Of a stretch of 59,206 nucleotides of DNA, positions 17,915-26,233 are shown piece after piece. The DNA lies in assembly GCA_902526005.1 (NCBI GenBank), contig CABZIW010000006.1, positions 1 to 59,206 on the forward strand, read 5' to 3'. The notes beneath the pieces are model-generated. The model did not search any database and was not told the origin of the DNA. It was given only the letters and a program-made list of their open reading frames with translations. Position 1 is the first letter of the stretch. Every line of letters begins with the position of its first letter. The stretch is from an uncultured Pelagibacteraceae bacterium (GTDB lineage Bacteria; Pseudomonadota; Alphaproteobacteria; Pelagibacterales; AG-422-B15). The translations under genes and the position numbers were made by a program.

Positions 17915-18133
17915 ATGAAAAAAGATAAACATCCTGATTACCATAAAATTACAGTCGTGATGACAGACGGCACAAAATTTGAGACTATGTCTACATGGGG
18001 AAAAGAAGGTGATACAATGTCTCTAGATATTGATCCCCTTTCCCACCCAGCTTGGACTGGTGGACAGCAAAAAATTCAGGATAAAGGCCAAGTTAGTCGT
18101 TTCAAAAAAAGGTTCAGTAACCTCAAGACATAA
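17915..18133 (+). CDS. rpmE: Ribosomal protein L31 (zinc-free type)
   Basis: Large-subunit protein of the intersubunit bridge. The start [20 protein letters not shown], the [16 protein letters not shown] block, HPAWTGG and the basic C-terminus SRFKKRFS match the alphaproteobacterial 72-residue form. It has no cysteines, so it is the zinc-independent variant, as is L36 at 26939. Confidence 0.95.
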   Translation: MKKDKHPDYHKITVVMTDGTKFETMSTWGKEGDTMSLDIDPLSHPAWTGGQQKIQDKGQVSRFKKRFSNLKT

Positions 18134-18148
18134 TTCAAATTTCTAGTA

Positions 18149-18177
18149 TTGAAAATTAATCATTAGTCACAACATAT
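18149..18177 (+). promoter_or_regulatory. RpoH (heat-shock sigma)-like promoter for hsp20
   Basis: TTGAAA (18149-18154) and CAACATAT (18170-18177) are separated by 15 bases. This resembles the heat-shock sigma consensus (CTTGAAA then CCCCATAT). Transcription would begin near 18183, which is where the first leader hairpin begins. Confidence 0.5.
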
Positions 18178-18181
18178 AAGG

Positions 18182-18262
18182 TGCTGATGGCATTCTGCGT
18201 CAGCAAACAAAGCTTAGCTCGTAAAGAGTAAGCAAATTTTTAATCGCTTAAGGAGGATTAAA
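18182..18262 (+). promoter_or_regulatory. Structured 5' leader of hsp20, possible RNA thermometer
   Basis: Three hairpins occur in a row before the ATG. The first is TGCTGATG (18182-18189) with CGTCAGCA (18198-18205). The second is GCTTA-CTC (18212-18220, one bulged G) with GAG-TAAGC (18226-18233). The third is TTTAATC (18239-18245) with GATTAAA (18256-18262), whose loop holds most of the AAGGAGG ribosome-binding site. Strong 5' hairpins and a weak last one over the Shine-Dalgarno is the plan of ROSE-type thermometers on small heat-shock genes. The canonical ROSE anti-Shine-Dalgarno pairing is not clearly present, so the class is uncertain. Confidence 0.5.
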
Positions 18263-18264
18263 TT

Positions 18265-18693
18265 ATGACTACATTTGACTTATCACCATTACTACGCTCT
18301 AGTGTTGGTTTCGATGCATTTGATAATATTTTTGACTCGGTTTTTAATTTAAATGAGTCCAGTGGAGCTTATCCACCATATAATATTGTTAAATCAGCCA
18401 ATAATTACACTATAACAGTAGCTGTAGCTGGTTTTTCAAAATCAGATTTAGATATATCTGTACAGGAAAATGAGTTGGTTATTAAAGGATCAACTAATGA
18501 CTCTAATAAGGAAATCGAATTTTTGCACAGAGGTATAGCAGGTAGAAATTTTGAAAGAAAATTTAGACTAGCTGATACTATAAAAGTTACTGATGCAAAT
18601 TACGAAAATGGGTTACTTCACATTTTTCTTGAAAGAGAAATACCAGAACATCAAAAACCTAGAAAAATTGCAATTAATTCAAAAATTAACTAA
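18265..18693 (+). CDS. Small heat-shock protein, Hsp20/IbpA family
   Basis: ATP-independent holdase chaperone with an alpha-crystallin domain. It begins with the IbpA-like MTTFDLSPLLRSSVGFDAFDNIF. The crystallin domain spans about residues 36-130: PPYNIVKSANNYTITVAVAGFSKSDLDISV, VIKGS, FERKFRLAD and a final strand ENGLLHIFLEREIPE. The length is 142 residues. A strong AAGGAGG lies 8 bases before the ATG, within a structured leader. Induction by heat through both the promoter and leader folding is inferred. Confidence 0.93.
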   Translation: MTTFDLSPLLRSSVGFDAFDNIFDSVFNLNESSGAYPPYNIVKSANNYTITVAVAGFSKSDLDISVQENELVIKGSTNDSNKEIEFLHRGIAGRNFERKFRLADTIKVTDANYENGLLHIFLEREIPEHQKPRKIAINSKIN

Positions 18694-18699
18694 AAAGAA

Positions 18700-18729
18700 T
18701 TAGGAGTCACTTTAGATGGTGGCTCCTAA
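18700..18729 (+). promoter_or_regulatory. 11-bp hairpin enclosing the ribosome-binding site and start of the quinone oxidoreductase gene
   Basis: TTAGGAGTCAC (18700-18710) pairs with GTGGCTCCTAA (18719-18729) with one T-G wobble. The loop is TTTAGATG, so the AGGAG ribosome-binding site is in the stem and the ATG at 18716-18718 is in the loop. No T-run follows, which argues against a simple terminator. It would block initiation unless melted or opened. Confidence 0.6.
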
Positions 18730-19711
18730 GATTAAAATGAAAGCAATATTACACAAAGAATTTGGTGGACCAGAGGTTTTAGTAGTAACTAATGATGTTG
18801 AGATACCTCAAATAGAAAAACATGAAGTTTTGATTAAAGTTCGCGCCGCAGGTATAAATCGACCAGACATTCTTCAACGATCTGGTGGTTATCCACCACC
18901 GCCCGGTGCATCAGAAATTTTGGGTTTAGAAGTTTCAGGGGAAATTGTTGATGTTGGTGAAGATATAAATAAAAATTTGCTCAACACAAAAGTCTGTGCA
19001 CTTGTCCCTGGTGGAGGTTACGCAGAATTTGTAAAATGTCATACATCAACAATTCTTCCTATACCTAAAGGCATTTCAATTATTGACGCTTGCACAATTC
19101 CTGAAACATTTTTTACAGTTTGGACAAATCTATTTGATCAAGCAAAGCTAAAACAAGGTGAGACATTATTAATTCATGGTGGTGCTAGTGGTATAGGTTT
19201 GACTGCTATTTCTATTGCATTAGCCATGCAAATTAAATGTATAGCAACTGTAGGATCAGACGAAAAATATAAATATTTGAAGGATTTGGGTTTAGAAAGA
19301 GTAATTAATTACAATCTTGAGGATTTTGAAAGCATAATTAAAAATGAACATAAAGGAGTTGATGTAATACTAGACATGGTAGGTGGGGATTATTTTCAAA
19401 AAAATATTAATGTCCTAAATAGACTTGGAAGGCTTCTAAATATCGCATACCTAAAGGGATCTAAGGTAGAAGTAAACTTACTGCCAATTATGTTGAAGCG
19501 ATTAACAGTTTCTGGCTCAACGTTAAGAATAAGAAGTAATGATGAAAAGAAACTCATTGCCGATAATCTTAAGAAACATATTTGGCCATTAATTGAAAAT
19601 GGCAATATTAAATTGCATATTGACCAAAAATTTGATTATGAGAATGTTCAAAAAGCACATCAATACATGGAAAATAATAAGAATATTGGCAAATTGCTGC
19701 TTAAATTTTAG
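18716..19711 (+). CDS. Quinone oxidoreductase, NADPH-dependent MDR family (PIG3-like)
   Basis: Medium-chain reductase without zinc-ligand motifs, of the group that reduces quinones with NADPH. Conserved segments: MKAILHKEFGGPEVLVV at the N-terminus, AAGINRPDILQRSGGYPPPPGASEILGLEVSGE, and the cofactor-binding LLIHGGASGIGLTAISIALAMQ. A closing HQYMENNKNIGKLLLKF matches the PIG3/TP53I3-like subfamily. The ATG at 18716 has a good ribosome-binding site but lies in a hairpin. The ATG at 18737 (residue 8) is the start seen in most homologues and is a real alternative. It lies 22 bases after hsp20 and is probably cotranscribed with it. Confidence 0.9.
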   Translation: MVAPKIKMKAILHKEFGGPEVLVVTNDVEIPQIEKHEVLIKVRAAGINRPDILQRSGGYPPPPGASEILGLEVSGEIVDVGEDINKNLLNTKVCALVPGGGYAEFVKCHTSTILPIPKGISIIDACTIPETFFTVWTNLFDQAKLKQGETLLIHGGASGIGLTAISIALAMQIKCIATVGSDEKYKYLKDLGLERVINYNLEDFESIIKNEHKGVDVILDMVGGDYFQKNINVLNRLGRLLNIAYLKGSKVEVNLLPIMLKRLTVSGSTLRIRSNDEKKLIADNLKKHIWPLIENGNIKLHIDQKFDYENVQKAHQYMENNKNIGKLLLKF

Positions 19712-19719
19712 GATATCCT

Positions 19720-19747
19720 TTGAAAAACTCTAAAATTAACTTATAAG
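19720..19747 (+). promoter_or_regulatory. Putative promoter for trcR
   Basis: TTGAAA (19720-19725) and TATAAG (19742-19747) are spaced by 16 bases, with the ATG of trcR 18 bases beyond the -10. The leader would be very short. Confidence 0.35.
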
Positions 19748-19765
19748 AGGCACTCTATAATTATT

Positions 19766-20407
19766 ATGAAAACAGCAAAATTACCATTAATGCCAAAAGC
19801 CACTGCAATATGGCTTGTTGATAATACCTCTTTGTCATTCAGGCAGATAGGTGATTTCTGTGGGATGCATGAATTAGAAATTAAAGGTATAGCAGATGGT
19901 GAAGTCGGTGTGGGAATTAAGGGATTAAATCCTATAACCAGTGGTCAATTAACAAAAGATGAAATCGATAGATGTGCGGATGATGAAGATGAGTCACTGA
20001 AGATTATTGAAAATGAAATCTCTGAAAAGACTGAGCAATCAAAAAAGAAAAAAAAATATACTCCTCTTTCAAAAAGACAGGATAGGCCAGACGCAGTTTA
20101 TTGGTTGATAAGAAATCACCCAGAACTAAAGGATTCACAGGTTGCAAGACTGGTTGGCAGTACAAAAAATACAATTGATGCTATTAGAAAAAGAACTCAT
20201 TGGAACATGGCAAATATCCGTCCACAAGATCCAATTGGACTTGGAATTTGTAGGCAAGTTGAATTAGATGAGGCTTTAGCTAAAGCTGAAAGATCAATGA
20301 AAAGAGCTCAAAAGAAAAAAGAAAAAGAAGAGAGATTGAGACTGCAAGAAGCAGATGAAAAAGTTTCAGACATAAATGAGTCAGAAACTTCTGCTGTCGA
20401 TACATAA
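19766..20407 (+). CDS. trcR: Cell cycle transcriptional regulator TrcR (DUF1013)
   Basis: Alphaproteobacterial DUF1013 protein; described as a regulator linked to RNA polymerase and cell-cycle transcription. The characteristic opening is [42 protein letters not shown] (residues 6-47). A central [44 protein letters not shown] block (residues 111-154) holds a helix-turn-helix-like segment. The C-terminus is a charged helix ([22 protein letters not shown]). The length of 213 residues is normal. The family is almost confined to alphaproteobacteria, so it is good evidence of taxonomy. Confidence 0.92.
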   Translation: MKTAKLPLMPKATAIWLVDNTSLSFRQIGDFCGMHELEIKGIADGEVGVGIKGLNPITSGQLTKDEIDRCADDEDESLKIIENEISEKTEQSKKKKKYTPLSKRQDRPDAVYWLIRNHPELKDSQVARLVGSTKNTIDAIRKRTHWNMANIRPQDPIGLGICRQVELDEALAKAERSMKRAQKKKEKEERLRLQEADEKVSDINESETSAVDT

Positions 20408-20418
20408 TAAATATTAAA

Positions 20419-20904
20419 ATGAAAAATCCTTCACTGGTAAGCATCATCATGGGCAGCCAATCTGATTGGCCCACAATGAAACATGCTTCAAAAATTTTAA
20501 AATTATTTAATATAAAACACGAAGTAAAAATTATTTCTGCCCATAGAACGCCTAAAAGAATGTTTGAATATGCTGAAAGAGCAGAACAAAGGGGGATAGA
20601 AATAATAATTGCAGGCGCTGGTGGAGCAGCTCATTTACCTGGAATGACAGCCTCTATTTCAAATATTCCTGTACTAGGTGTTCCAATTGAATCAAAAAAA
20701 CTAAAAGGCTTAGATAGCTTGCTATCGATCGCTCAAATGCCAGCAGGCGTTCCAGTAGGAACACTTGCTGTTGGAGAAGCTGGAGCAAAAAATGCTGCAT
20801 TACTTGCAGTATCAATCTTAAGCAGCAATAACACAAAACTGAAAAAGAAATACGCTTCATGGAGATCAAAACAAACTAAGTCAGTAAAAAATATACCTAA
20901 ATAA
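20419..20904 (+). CDS. purE: N5-carboxyaminoimidazole ribonucleotide mutase PurE
   Basis: Rearranges N5-CAIR to CAIR in purine synthesis. Class I PurE motifs: [41 protein letters not shown], and the C-terminal [10 protein letters not shown]. At 161 residues it is complete. Its stop overlaps the purK start (TAATGA), so the two are coupled. Note that N5-CAIR from PurK is the substrate of PurE, so both steps are encoded together. Confidence 0.97.
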   Translation: MKNPSLVSIIMGSQSDWPTMKHASKILKLFNIKHEVKIISAHRTPKRMFEYAERAEQRGIEIIIAGAGGAAHLPGMTASISNIPVLGVPIESKKLKGLDSLLSIAQMPAGVPVGTLAVGEAGAKNAALLAVSILSSNNTKLKKKYASWRSKQTKSVKNIPK

Positions 20905-21980
20905 TGAAAGCTGAAGTTTCCACTGTAGGCATAATCGGTGGGGGTCAACTTGGCATGTTTTTAGCTCAAGCTTGTCAAAAAATTGGGCTTATTACACATA
21001 TCTATTCAGATACAGATGATGCCCCTGCAAAAAAATATGCTAATAAAATTATTTATGGTTCTTTTAATGATAATAAAAAGTTAAATGAATTTAGAAAAAA
21101 TGTTGATTTGCTAACTTATGAATTTGAAAATGTTGCTATAAAAACATTAAAACAAATCAATAAACAAATAAAAATATACCCACCGATTTCGGCTTTAGAA
21201 ATAAGCCAAGATAGAAAAAAAGAAAAACTATTTTTTTCAAAGAATAAAATTAAACATGCTGGACTTTTTTTTATTAATAAGAAAACAAATTTAAATAAGT
21301 TTAAAGATAAAATAAATTTTCCAGTTATAATAAAAACCTGCAGATTTGGTTATGACGGAAAAGGTCAATACAAAGTAAAAAATTTTTCTGACTTAAAAAA
21401 TAAATGGAAAAGGCTTGATTATCAATCGTGCGTAATTGAGAAGGTAATAAAGTTTGATAGAGAACTATCTGTTATTTGCTCAAGAAACATAAAAAAAAAT
21501 ATATGTTTTTATCCACCATTTGAGAATATTCACAAAAACCATATTTTGTTTGAAACAATATCTCCATCACAAATAGATGAAAAAATAAATAAACAGTTAA
21601 TAAAAATATCAAAAAAGATTTTAAATAAGCTTAATTATATTGGCTTACTTACAATAGAATTCTTTTTAGATGATGGAAATAATATCTATGTGAACGAAAT
21701 TGCACCGAGAGTTCATAATTCAGGCCATATAACACTTGATAATGCGAATATGAGTCAATTCGAGTTACATATTAAAGCAATCACAAAAGATAAAATTAAA
21801 ACCCCAAAAATTGTTAAAAAAGGTCTTATGAGAAATCTTATTGGCAATGAGATCAAAAGAACCAAACAAATAAGTAAATTGAAAAGTTATGAGGTTTATA
21901 AAAAGAAGAAGGCATACGACTATGGTAAAAAAGCAATTAAACAAGGCCGTAAAATGGGCCATATTAATTTTGTAATGTAG
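20904..21980 (+). CDS. purK: N5-carboxyaminoimidazole ribonucleotide synthase PurK
   Basis: ATP-grasp enzyme that carboxylates AIR with bicarbonate and ATP. N-terminal preATP-grasp fold GIIGGGQLGMFLAQACQ; ATP-grasp segments FPVIIKTCRFGYDGKGQYKV, IEKVIKFDRELSVICSR, and the metal/phosphate site VNEIAPRVHNSGHITLDNANMSQFELH. Its 358 residues fit the family. It is strongly Lys/Asn/Ile-enriched, which reflects genome base composition. It is the last purine gene here; rpsU follows after 88 bases. Confidence 0.96.
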   Translation: MKAEVSTVGIIGGGQLGMFLAQACQKIGLITHIYSDTDDAPAKKYANKIIYGSFNDNKKLNEFRKNVDLLTYEFENVAIKTLKQINKQIKIYPPISALEISQDRKKEKLFFSKNKIKHAGLFFINKKTNLNKFKDKINFPVIIKTCRFGYDGKGQYKVKNFSDLKNKWKRLDYQSCVIEKVIKFDRELSVICSRNIKKNICFYPPFENIHKNHILFETISPSQIDEKINKQLIKISKKILNKLNYIGLLTIEFFLDDGNNIYVNEIAPRVHNSGHITLDNANMSQFELHIKAITKDKIKTPKIVKKGLMRNLIGNEIKRTKQISKLKSYEVYKKKKAYDYGKKAIKQGRKMGHINFVM

Positions 21981-22053
21981 ATTAAATCTTTTTCTTTTAT
22001 GTGGACAAGCGTGTATCCAAGTGCTAAAAATCCTCAAATTTTAACTTGCTCTT

Positions 22054-22061
22054 AAGGAGGG
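22054..22061 (+). promoter_or_regulatory. Strong Shine-Dalgarno fixing the ATA start of rpsU
   Basis: AAGGAGGG is the best Shine-Dalgarno match in this part of the window and ends 7-8 bases before ATA at 22069. It lies in the loop of a short possible hairpin (TGCTC 22047-22051 with GGGCA 22059-22063). It decides the start because no ATG, GTG or TTG is available in frame. Confidence 0.7.
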
Positions 22062-22068
22062 CAGAACA

Positions 22069-22266
22069 ATAGTCGAAGTAAGTGTTAAAGATAATAATGT
22101 GGAGGGAGCCCTTCGTATTCTCAAAAAAAAGATGCAAAGAGAAGGCATTTTTAAAGAAATGAAGATGAGAACTTACTTTGAAAAACCTAGTCAAAAAAAA
22201 TTGAGAGAGAAGGCTGAAAACATTCGTCGCTCACGTAAAATGGCTAGAAGAAAGATTTATAGCTAA
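22069..22266 (+). CDS. rpsU: Ribosomal protein S21 (apparent ATA start codon)
   Basis: Small-subunit protein near the anti-Shine-Dalgarno end of 16S rRNA. The 65-residue reading (first codon as Met, then [20 protein letters not shown]) continues with [19 protein letters not shown] and a basic tail [13 protein letters not shown], matching alphaproteobacterial S21 closely. In this frame the preceding stop is TAA at 22042, and only CTT, GCT, CTT, AAG, GAG, GGC, AGA, ACA, ATA and GTC separate it from the conserved sequence. ATA at 22069 is therefore the likely start, served by an optimally placed AAGGAGGG. Restarting at an internal ATG would remove the conserved N-terminus. Missed by simple ORF finding for this reason. 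Confidence 0.85.
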   Translation: MVEVSVKDNNVEGALRILKKKMQREGIFKEMKMRTYFEKPSQKKLREKAENIRRSRKMARRKIYS

Positions 22267-22270
22267 ATCT

Positions 22271-23668
22271 TTATAAAGCTTTAACAATACCTTCAACCAT
22301 TTTTTTTGCATCCGAAAATAGCATCATGGTATTGTCACGATAAAATAATTCATTATCAATACCTGCATAGCCGAGACCTCGTCCTCTTTTGACAAACAAA
22401 ACTGTATTGGCTTTTTCTACATCAAGAATAGGCATTCCGTAAATTGGTGATGCAGGATCTGTTTTTGCTATAGGATTCGTCACATCATTCGCTCCAATTA
22501 CAAAAGCAACATCAGCTTGAGAGAATTCAGAATTAATATCCTCAAGTTCAAAAACCTCATCATAAGGAACATTCGCTTCAGCTAATAATACATTCATATG
22601 TCCAGGCATTCTTCCAGCAACGGGATGTATTGCAAACGTAACTTTTACACCATTTGATTTTAGCGCATCTGTCATCTCTTTAAGTGCATGCTGTGCTTGT
22701 GCGACTGCCATTCCATATCCAGGAACAATAATAACTGAGCCTGCATTCTTCATGATAAATGCAGCATCATCAGCGCTACCTTCTTTTACAGGTCTTTGTT
22801 CCACATCTTTAGAAACCGCAGCATCTTCTGCTCCAAATCCACCAAGAATAACACTGATGAACGATCTGTTCATAGCAGCACACATTATATACGATAAAAT
22901 TGCTCCAGATGATCCAACTAAAGCACCAGTGATAATCAGCGCAGTGTTTCCAAGAGTAAAACCAATTCCAGCTGCAGCCCATCCAGAATATGAGTTTAAC
23001 ATTGATACAACAACAGGCATATCAGCCCCACCAATAGGAATAATAATTAAAAATCCAATCAGAAATGAGAGTGCGATAATTGCTAAATAAACATTTTGAT
23101 CCTGATTAAAACAAAAATAAACAATACCTGCGATTATAATCAAACCAATTAACAAATTTACGAGGTGTTGACCCTTAAATACAATTGGTGAACCTGACAT
23201 GATGCCTTGTAATTTACCAAATGCAATTACTGAACCAGAAAAAGTAATAGCACCAATCACGGCACCAAGAGACATTTCTACTAAACTTAAAGTTTTAATT
23301 TTTCCAATAGTACCAATGTTAAAAGCCTCGGGTGCATAAAACGCGGCTAATGCAACGAATACTGCTGCAAGTCCTACTAAGCTGTGAAAAGCAGCAACGA
23401 GTTGCGGCATCGCAGTCATTGCAATTTTCCTAGCAATCACTGAACCAATTAAACCACCAATAACTATTGCAATTAGTACTAATCCTATAGTTTGAATATT
23501 GGATGTAAAAAAATTAACGGAGAATAATGTAGCAAGCACAGCAATTAGCATACCAAGCATGCCAAAAATATTCCCTCTTCGAGAACTTTCTGGTGATGAT
23601 AGGCCTCTTAAAGCAATGATAAAGAATATTCCTGATATAACGTAAGCAACTGCTACAAGATTGTGCAT
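22271..23668 (-). CDS. pntB: NAD(P) transhydrogenase subunit beta
   Basis: Membrane and NADP(H)-binding subunit of proton-translocating transhydrogenase. The N-terminal half has about nine membrane helices (from [19 protein letters not shown] to about residue 265). The C-terminal domain III binds NADP(H): [69 protein letters not shown] and [18 protein letters not shown]. It has 465 residues. Its start abuts pntAB. The 3' end lies 4 bases from the convergent rpsU. Confidence 0.97.
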   Translation of the reverse strand: MHNLVAVAYVISGIFFIIALRGLSSPESSRRGNIFGMLGMLIAVLATLFSVNFFTSNIQTIGLVLIAIVIGGLIGSVIARKIAMTAMPQLVAAFHSLVGLAAVFVALAAFYAPEAFNIGTIGKIKTLSLVEMSLGAVIGAITFSGSVIAFGKLQGIMSGSPIVFKGQHLVNLLIGLIIIAGIVYFCFNQDQNVYLAIIALSFLIGFLIIIPIGGADMPVVVSMLNSYSGWAAAGIGFTLGNTALIITGALVGSSGAILSYIMCAAMNRSFISVILGGFGAEDAAVSKDVEQRPVKEGSADDAAFIMKNAGSVIIVPGYGMAVAQAQHALKEMTDALKSNGVKVTFAIHPVAGRMPGHMNVLLAEANVPYDEVFELEDINSEFSQADVAFVIGANDVTNPIAKTDPASPIYGMPILDVEKANTVLFVKRGRGLGYAGIDNELFYRDNTMMLFSDAKKMVEGIVKAL

Positions 23669-23991
23669 TATTTTTTATCCTGATTTTTTGGTTTCTTTTT
23701 ATACATTGCTAACATTCTTTGTGTTACTAAGAATCCACCAAATATATTTACCGCAGCTAGCAAAACCGCTATAAATCCAAAACTTTTGGATAAAACTCCC
23801 AGAAATGTCTGATCAGTGCTTGAGACAAGAGCAAATAACCCGCCAACAATTATTACTGACGAAATCGCATTAGTAACAGCCATTAAAGGGGTATGTAAAG
23901 CAGGTGTCACGCTCCAAACTACATAGTAACCCACAAAAATTGATAACACAAAAATGGTTAGTCTAAATATGTTTGGATCAATTACTTCCAT
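23668..23991 (-). CDS. pntAB: NAD(P) transhydrogenase subunit alpha part 2 (membrane)
   Basis: Separate small membrane subunit of the split alpha chain, normal in alphaproteobacteria. Three to four helices are visible ([59 protein letters not shown]) with the conserved [16 protein letters not shown] loop. It has 107 residues. One-base overlaps with pntAA and pntB indicate tight translational coupling. Confidence 0.95.
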   Translation of the reverse strand: MEVIDPNIFRLTIFVLSIFVGYYVVWSVTPALHTPLMAVTNAISSVIIVGGLFALVSSTDQTFLGVLSKSFGFIAVLLAAVNIFGGFLVTQRMLAMYKKKPKNQDKK

Positions 23992-25112
23992 TAGCTAAGC
24001 TCCTTATGCACGATTTCATTATTTTTTGTTACAAGTATTCCTTGAATAATCTCATCATCCCAATCAATACTTATAGACTTGGATTCGCTGTCGATTAATA
24101 ATGTTAAAAAATTAAGTATATTTTTTGAAAATAGCGCTGAAGCATCTTCAGAAATTGTTGAAGTTATATCTTTTGAACCAACTACGTGCACGCCTCCGAC
24201 CTCCTTAGTCTCACCAGCTACAGAGCACTCGCAATTCCCACCACTTTCGGCTGCAAGATCAATTATTATTGATCCGGGTTTCATTGATCTGACCTGTTCC
24301 TCTGAAATAAGTGTTGGAGCTTTCTTCCCAGGAATAAGTGCTGTACATATTGCAATATCCTGAGTTGCTAGGGTATCTGAAATAAGCCTTGCCTGCTTAG
24401 CCTTGAATTCATCACTCATTTCTTTTGCATAACCCCCGGATGTTTCTGCATCCTGGATCTCATCATCCTCAACCATAACAAATTTACCACCTAAACTCTC
24501 GACTTGTTCTTTTGCTGCCATTCTTACGTCAGTTGCTGAAACGATTGCTCCAAGTCTTTTTGCAGTAGCAATAGCTTGTAAACCAGCAACACCAGCACCA
24601 AATACCATAACTTTTGCAGGTGCGATTGTACCAGCAGCCGTCATCATCATTGGCATTGCTTTATTAAATAAATAGGTCGCGTCTATCACAGCCTTGTAAC
24701 CAGCTAAGTTAGATTGTGAAGAGAGAATATCCATAGATTGAGCTCTTGTTATTCTTGGCATTAATTCCATTGCAAACGATGTTACGCCCTTATCCCTTAG
24801 TTTATTTAGCGTCTCCCTACTATTATAAGGATCCAAAGAACCGATGAATAAAGAGCCTTCTTTCATTGATGCGATTTCATCGTCGGTTGGTTTGTTCACT
24901 TTTATTATGATATCAGCGTTTGAAATTTCGGAAGTATTATTAAAAATCTCGGCCCCGTTTGCTTTATAACTTTCGTCAGAAAAATTTGAGTCTTGACCAG
25001 CAGCAGTTTGTATATTTACAGAAACGCCTAGCTCAACCATCTTTTTTACGCTATCAGGGGAAGCCGACACGCGTAACTCTGACTCACTTTCTTTTAAAAT
25101 ATAAGCGCGCAT
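23991..25112 (-). CDS. pntAA: NAD(P) transhydrogenase subunit alpha part 1 (NAD-binding)
   Basis: Soluble NAD(H)-binding domain I of transhydrogenase, alanine-dehydrogenase-like. The start is placed at ATG 25112 ([29 protein letters not shown]), which matches the family. A longer reading from 25181 adds a cysteine-rich stretch that is only the oxidase subunit IV gene read in another frame. Conserved parts: [59 protein letters not shown], and the mobile-loop region [10 protein letters not shown]. It has 373 residues. Confidence 0.94.
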   Translation of the reverse strand: MRAYILKESESELRVSASPDSVKKMVELGVSVNIQTAAGQDSNFSDESYKANGAEIFNNTSEISNADIIIKVNKPTDDEIASMKEGSLFIGSLDPYNSRETLNKLRDKGVTSFAMELMPRITRAQSMDILSSQSNLAGYKAVIDATYLFNKAMPMMMTAAGTIAPAKVMVFGAGVAGLQAIATAKRLGAIVSATDVRMAAKEQVESLGGKFVMVEDDEIQDAETSGGYAKEMSDEFKAKQARLISDTLATQDIAICTALIPGKKAPTLISEEQVRSMKPGSIIIDLAAESGGNCECSVAGETKEVGGVHVVGSKDITSTISEDASALFSKNILNFLTLLIDSESKSISIDWDDEIIQGILVTKNNEIVHKELS

Positions 25113-25123
25113 AAATTTAAAAT

Positions 25124-25234
25124 TTAGATTAAAAAAATTGCCATCAAAACTAATACAACAACAACGCCAACAGAACCCCATAAAATGAGTTTGCCGAAGA
25201 AACTATATGTTTTTTTTTGCTCTGATATGTCCAT
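25124..25234 (-). CDS. aa3-type cytochrome c oxidase subunit IV-like small membrane protein
   Basis: A 36-residue peptide: a short polar head (MDISEQKKTYSFFGK) then one membrane helix (LILWGSVGVVVVLVLMAIFLI). The composition and position fit the small aa3-type oxidase subunit IV family, which in many alphaproteobacteria lies immediately upstream of pntA. It ends 11 bases before the pntAA start on the same strand and was too short for the standard ORF cut-off. Function as an oxidase subunit is family knowledge. Confidence 0.75.
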   Translation of the reverse strand: MDISEQKKTYSFFGKLILWGSVGVVVVLVLMAIFLI

Positions 25235-25323
25235 GATAAGCAAATAATATATTTCTAAATATCGAATTTAACAGTGTTTTTTTTAGTTTATGTTGGATTA
25301 GAAATGATTGATTTATATATAGT

Positions 25324-26226
25324 TTACAGTGCTTTAGATGGTTTTGAATGATCCCAATCAATAATTAATGATCTTAAAGCTGAAACGAGCGCTAAAGGTT
25401 GATCTACCATAATATGATGATGAGCTTCTGGTATGTTAATTATCGGTGATTTCTTGTCCATTAATTCATTCATATATTTTGCACTAAATCCTGGAAAGAT
25501 AGATGATTTTTCACCCCTAAATACCGCGACTCTACATTTAAGACCTTTGAGTGTTTTTCTCAAAACAGCTTGCCTTTCTGCAAAATTTTCACTAGTAAAA
25601 ATATTCATATAACTTGGATCAAATTTCCATGTCCATCCACCTCTGACTTTTTTGATAGATTTTTCAGCTATGAAATTCATCGCATATTCAAGAGCGTCGC
25701 TCTGAGATGGAACTAATCTAAAACGTTCAATAATATCTGACATTTTTTTATAAACGTTATTAGCTCTGACTTTTAAATCGAATTTAGGAGGATTATCAGT
25801 AGGAGGCATTATGGCTGTATCTACTATGACTAAACCATACAATTTTTTTTTCATTAAAGAAGCAGCATACACACCGCACATCCCACCAAGGCTATGTCCT
25901 ATGAAAATAGGTTTTTTTAATTTTTCTTTTTTACATACACCAACTATTTCTGCGCCCCAAGACTCAACTGAATATTTTTTCTTCCATTCACTATCACCCA
26001 TCCCACCTAGATTCATAGCTATAACTCTATGTGTTTTCGCAAAATAGGGAGCGATAAAACTCCACCACTCTGCATGTGCCATGCCACCATGAATAAAAAT
26101 TAAGCCCGGTTTTGATTTGTCGCCCCAAGCATTGTAGGAAATTTTTGTCCCTTTTATTTTCACAGACAGTGCTTCAGGCCTATTAGCTATTGCTTTTTCA
26201 AACCACTTTGGAGCTACATTACTCAT
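25324..26226 (-). CDS. Alpha/beta hydrolase
   Basis: 300-residue alpha/beta-fold hydrolase, probably cytoplasmic (no signal peptide). The oxyanion region is GLIFIHGGMAHAEWW, nucleophile elbow GHSLGGMCG, an acid in the C-terminal half (VFRGEKSSIFPGFSAKYM) and a catalytic His in NIPEAHHHIMVDQPLALVSALRSLI. The pattern resembles MhpC/epoxide-hydrolase-like enzymes, but the substrate cannot be told. It follows the N-formylglutamate amidohydrolase gene by 7 bases. Confidence 0.88.
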   Translation of the reverse strand: MSNVAPKWFEKAIANRPEALSVKIKGTKISYNAWGDKSKPGLIFIHGGMAHAEWWSFIAPYFAKTHRVIAMNLGGMGDSEWKKKYSVESWGAEIVGVCKKEKLKKPIFIGHSLGGMCGVYAASLMKKKLYGLVIVDTAIMPPTDNPPKFDLKVRANNVYKKMSDIIERFRLVPSQSDALEYAMNFIAEKSIKKVRGGWTWKFDPSYMNIFTSENFAERQAVLRKTLKGLKCRVAVFRGEKSSIFPGFSAKYMNELMDKKSPIINIPEAHHHIMVDQPLALVSALRSLIIDWDHSKPSKAL

Positions 26227-26233
26227 TTTGTCT

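Noticed and set aside
20408-20418. Purine riboswitch before purE
   Set aside because: Only 11 bases separate trcR and purE, so there is no room for an aptamer.
25113-25181. N-terminal extension of pntAA with a Cys-rich stretch (WRCCCIS)
   Set aside because: It is the oxidase subunit IV gene read in another frame; the family start is at 25112.
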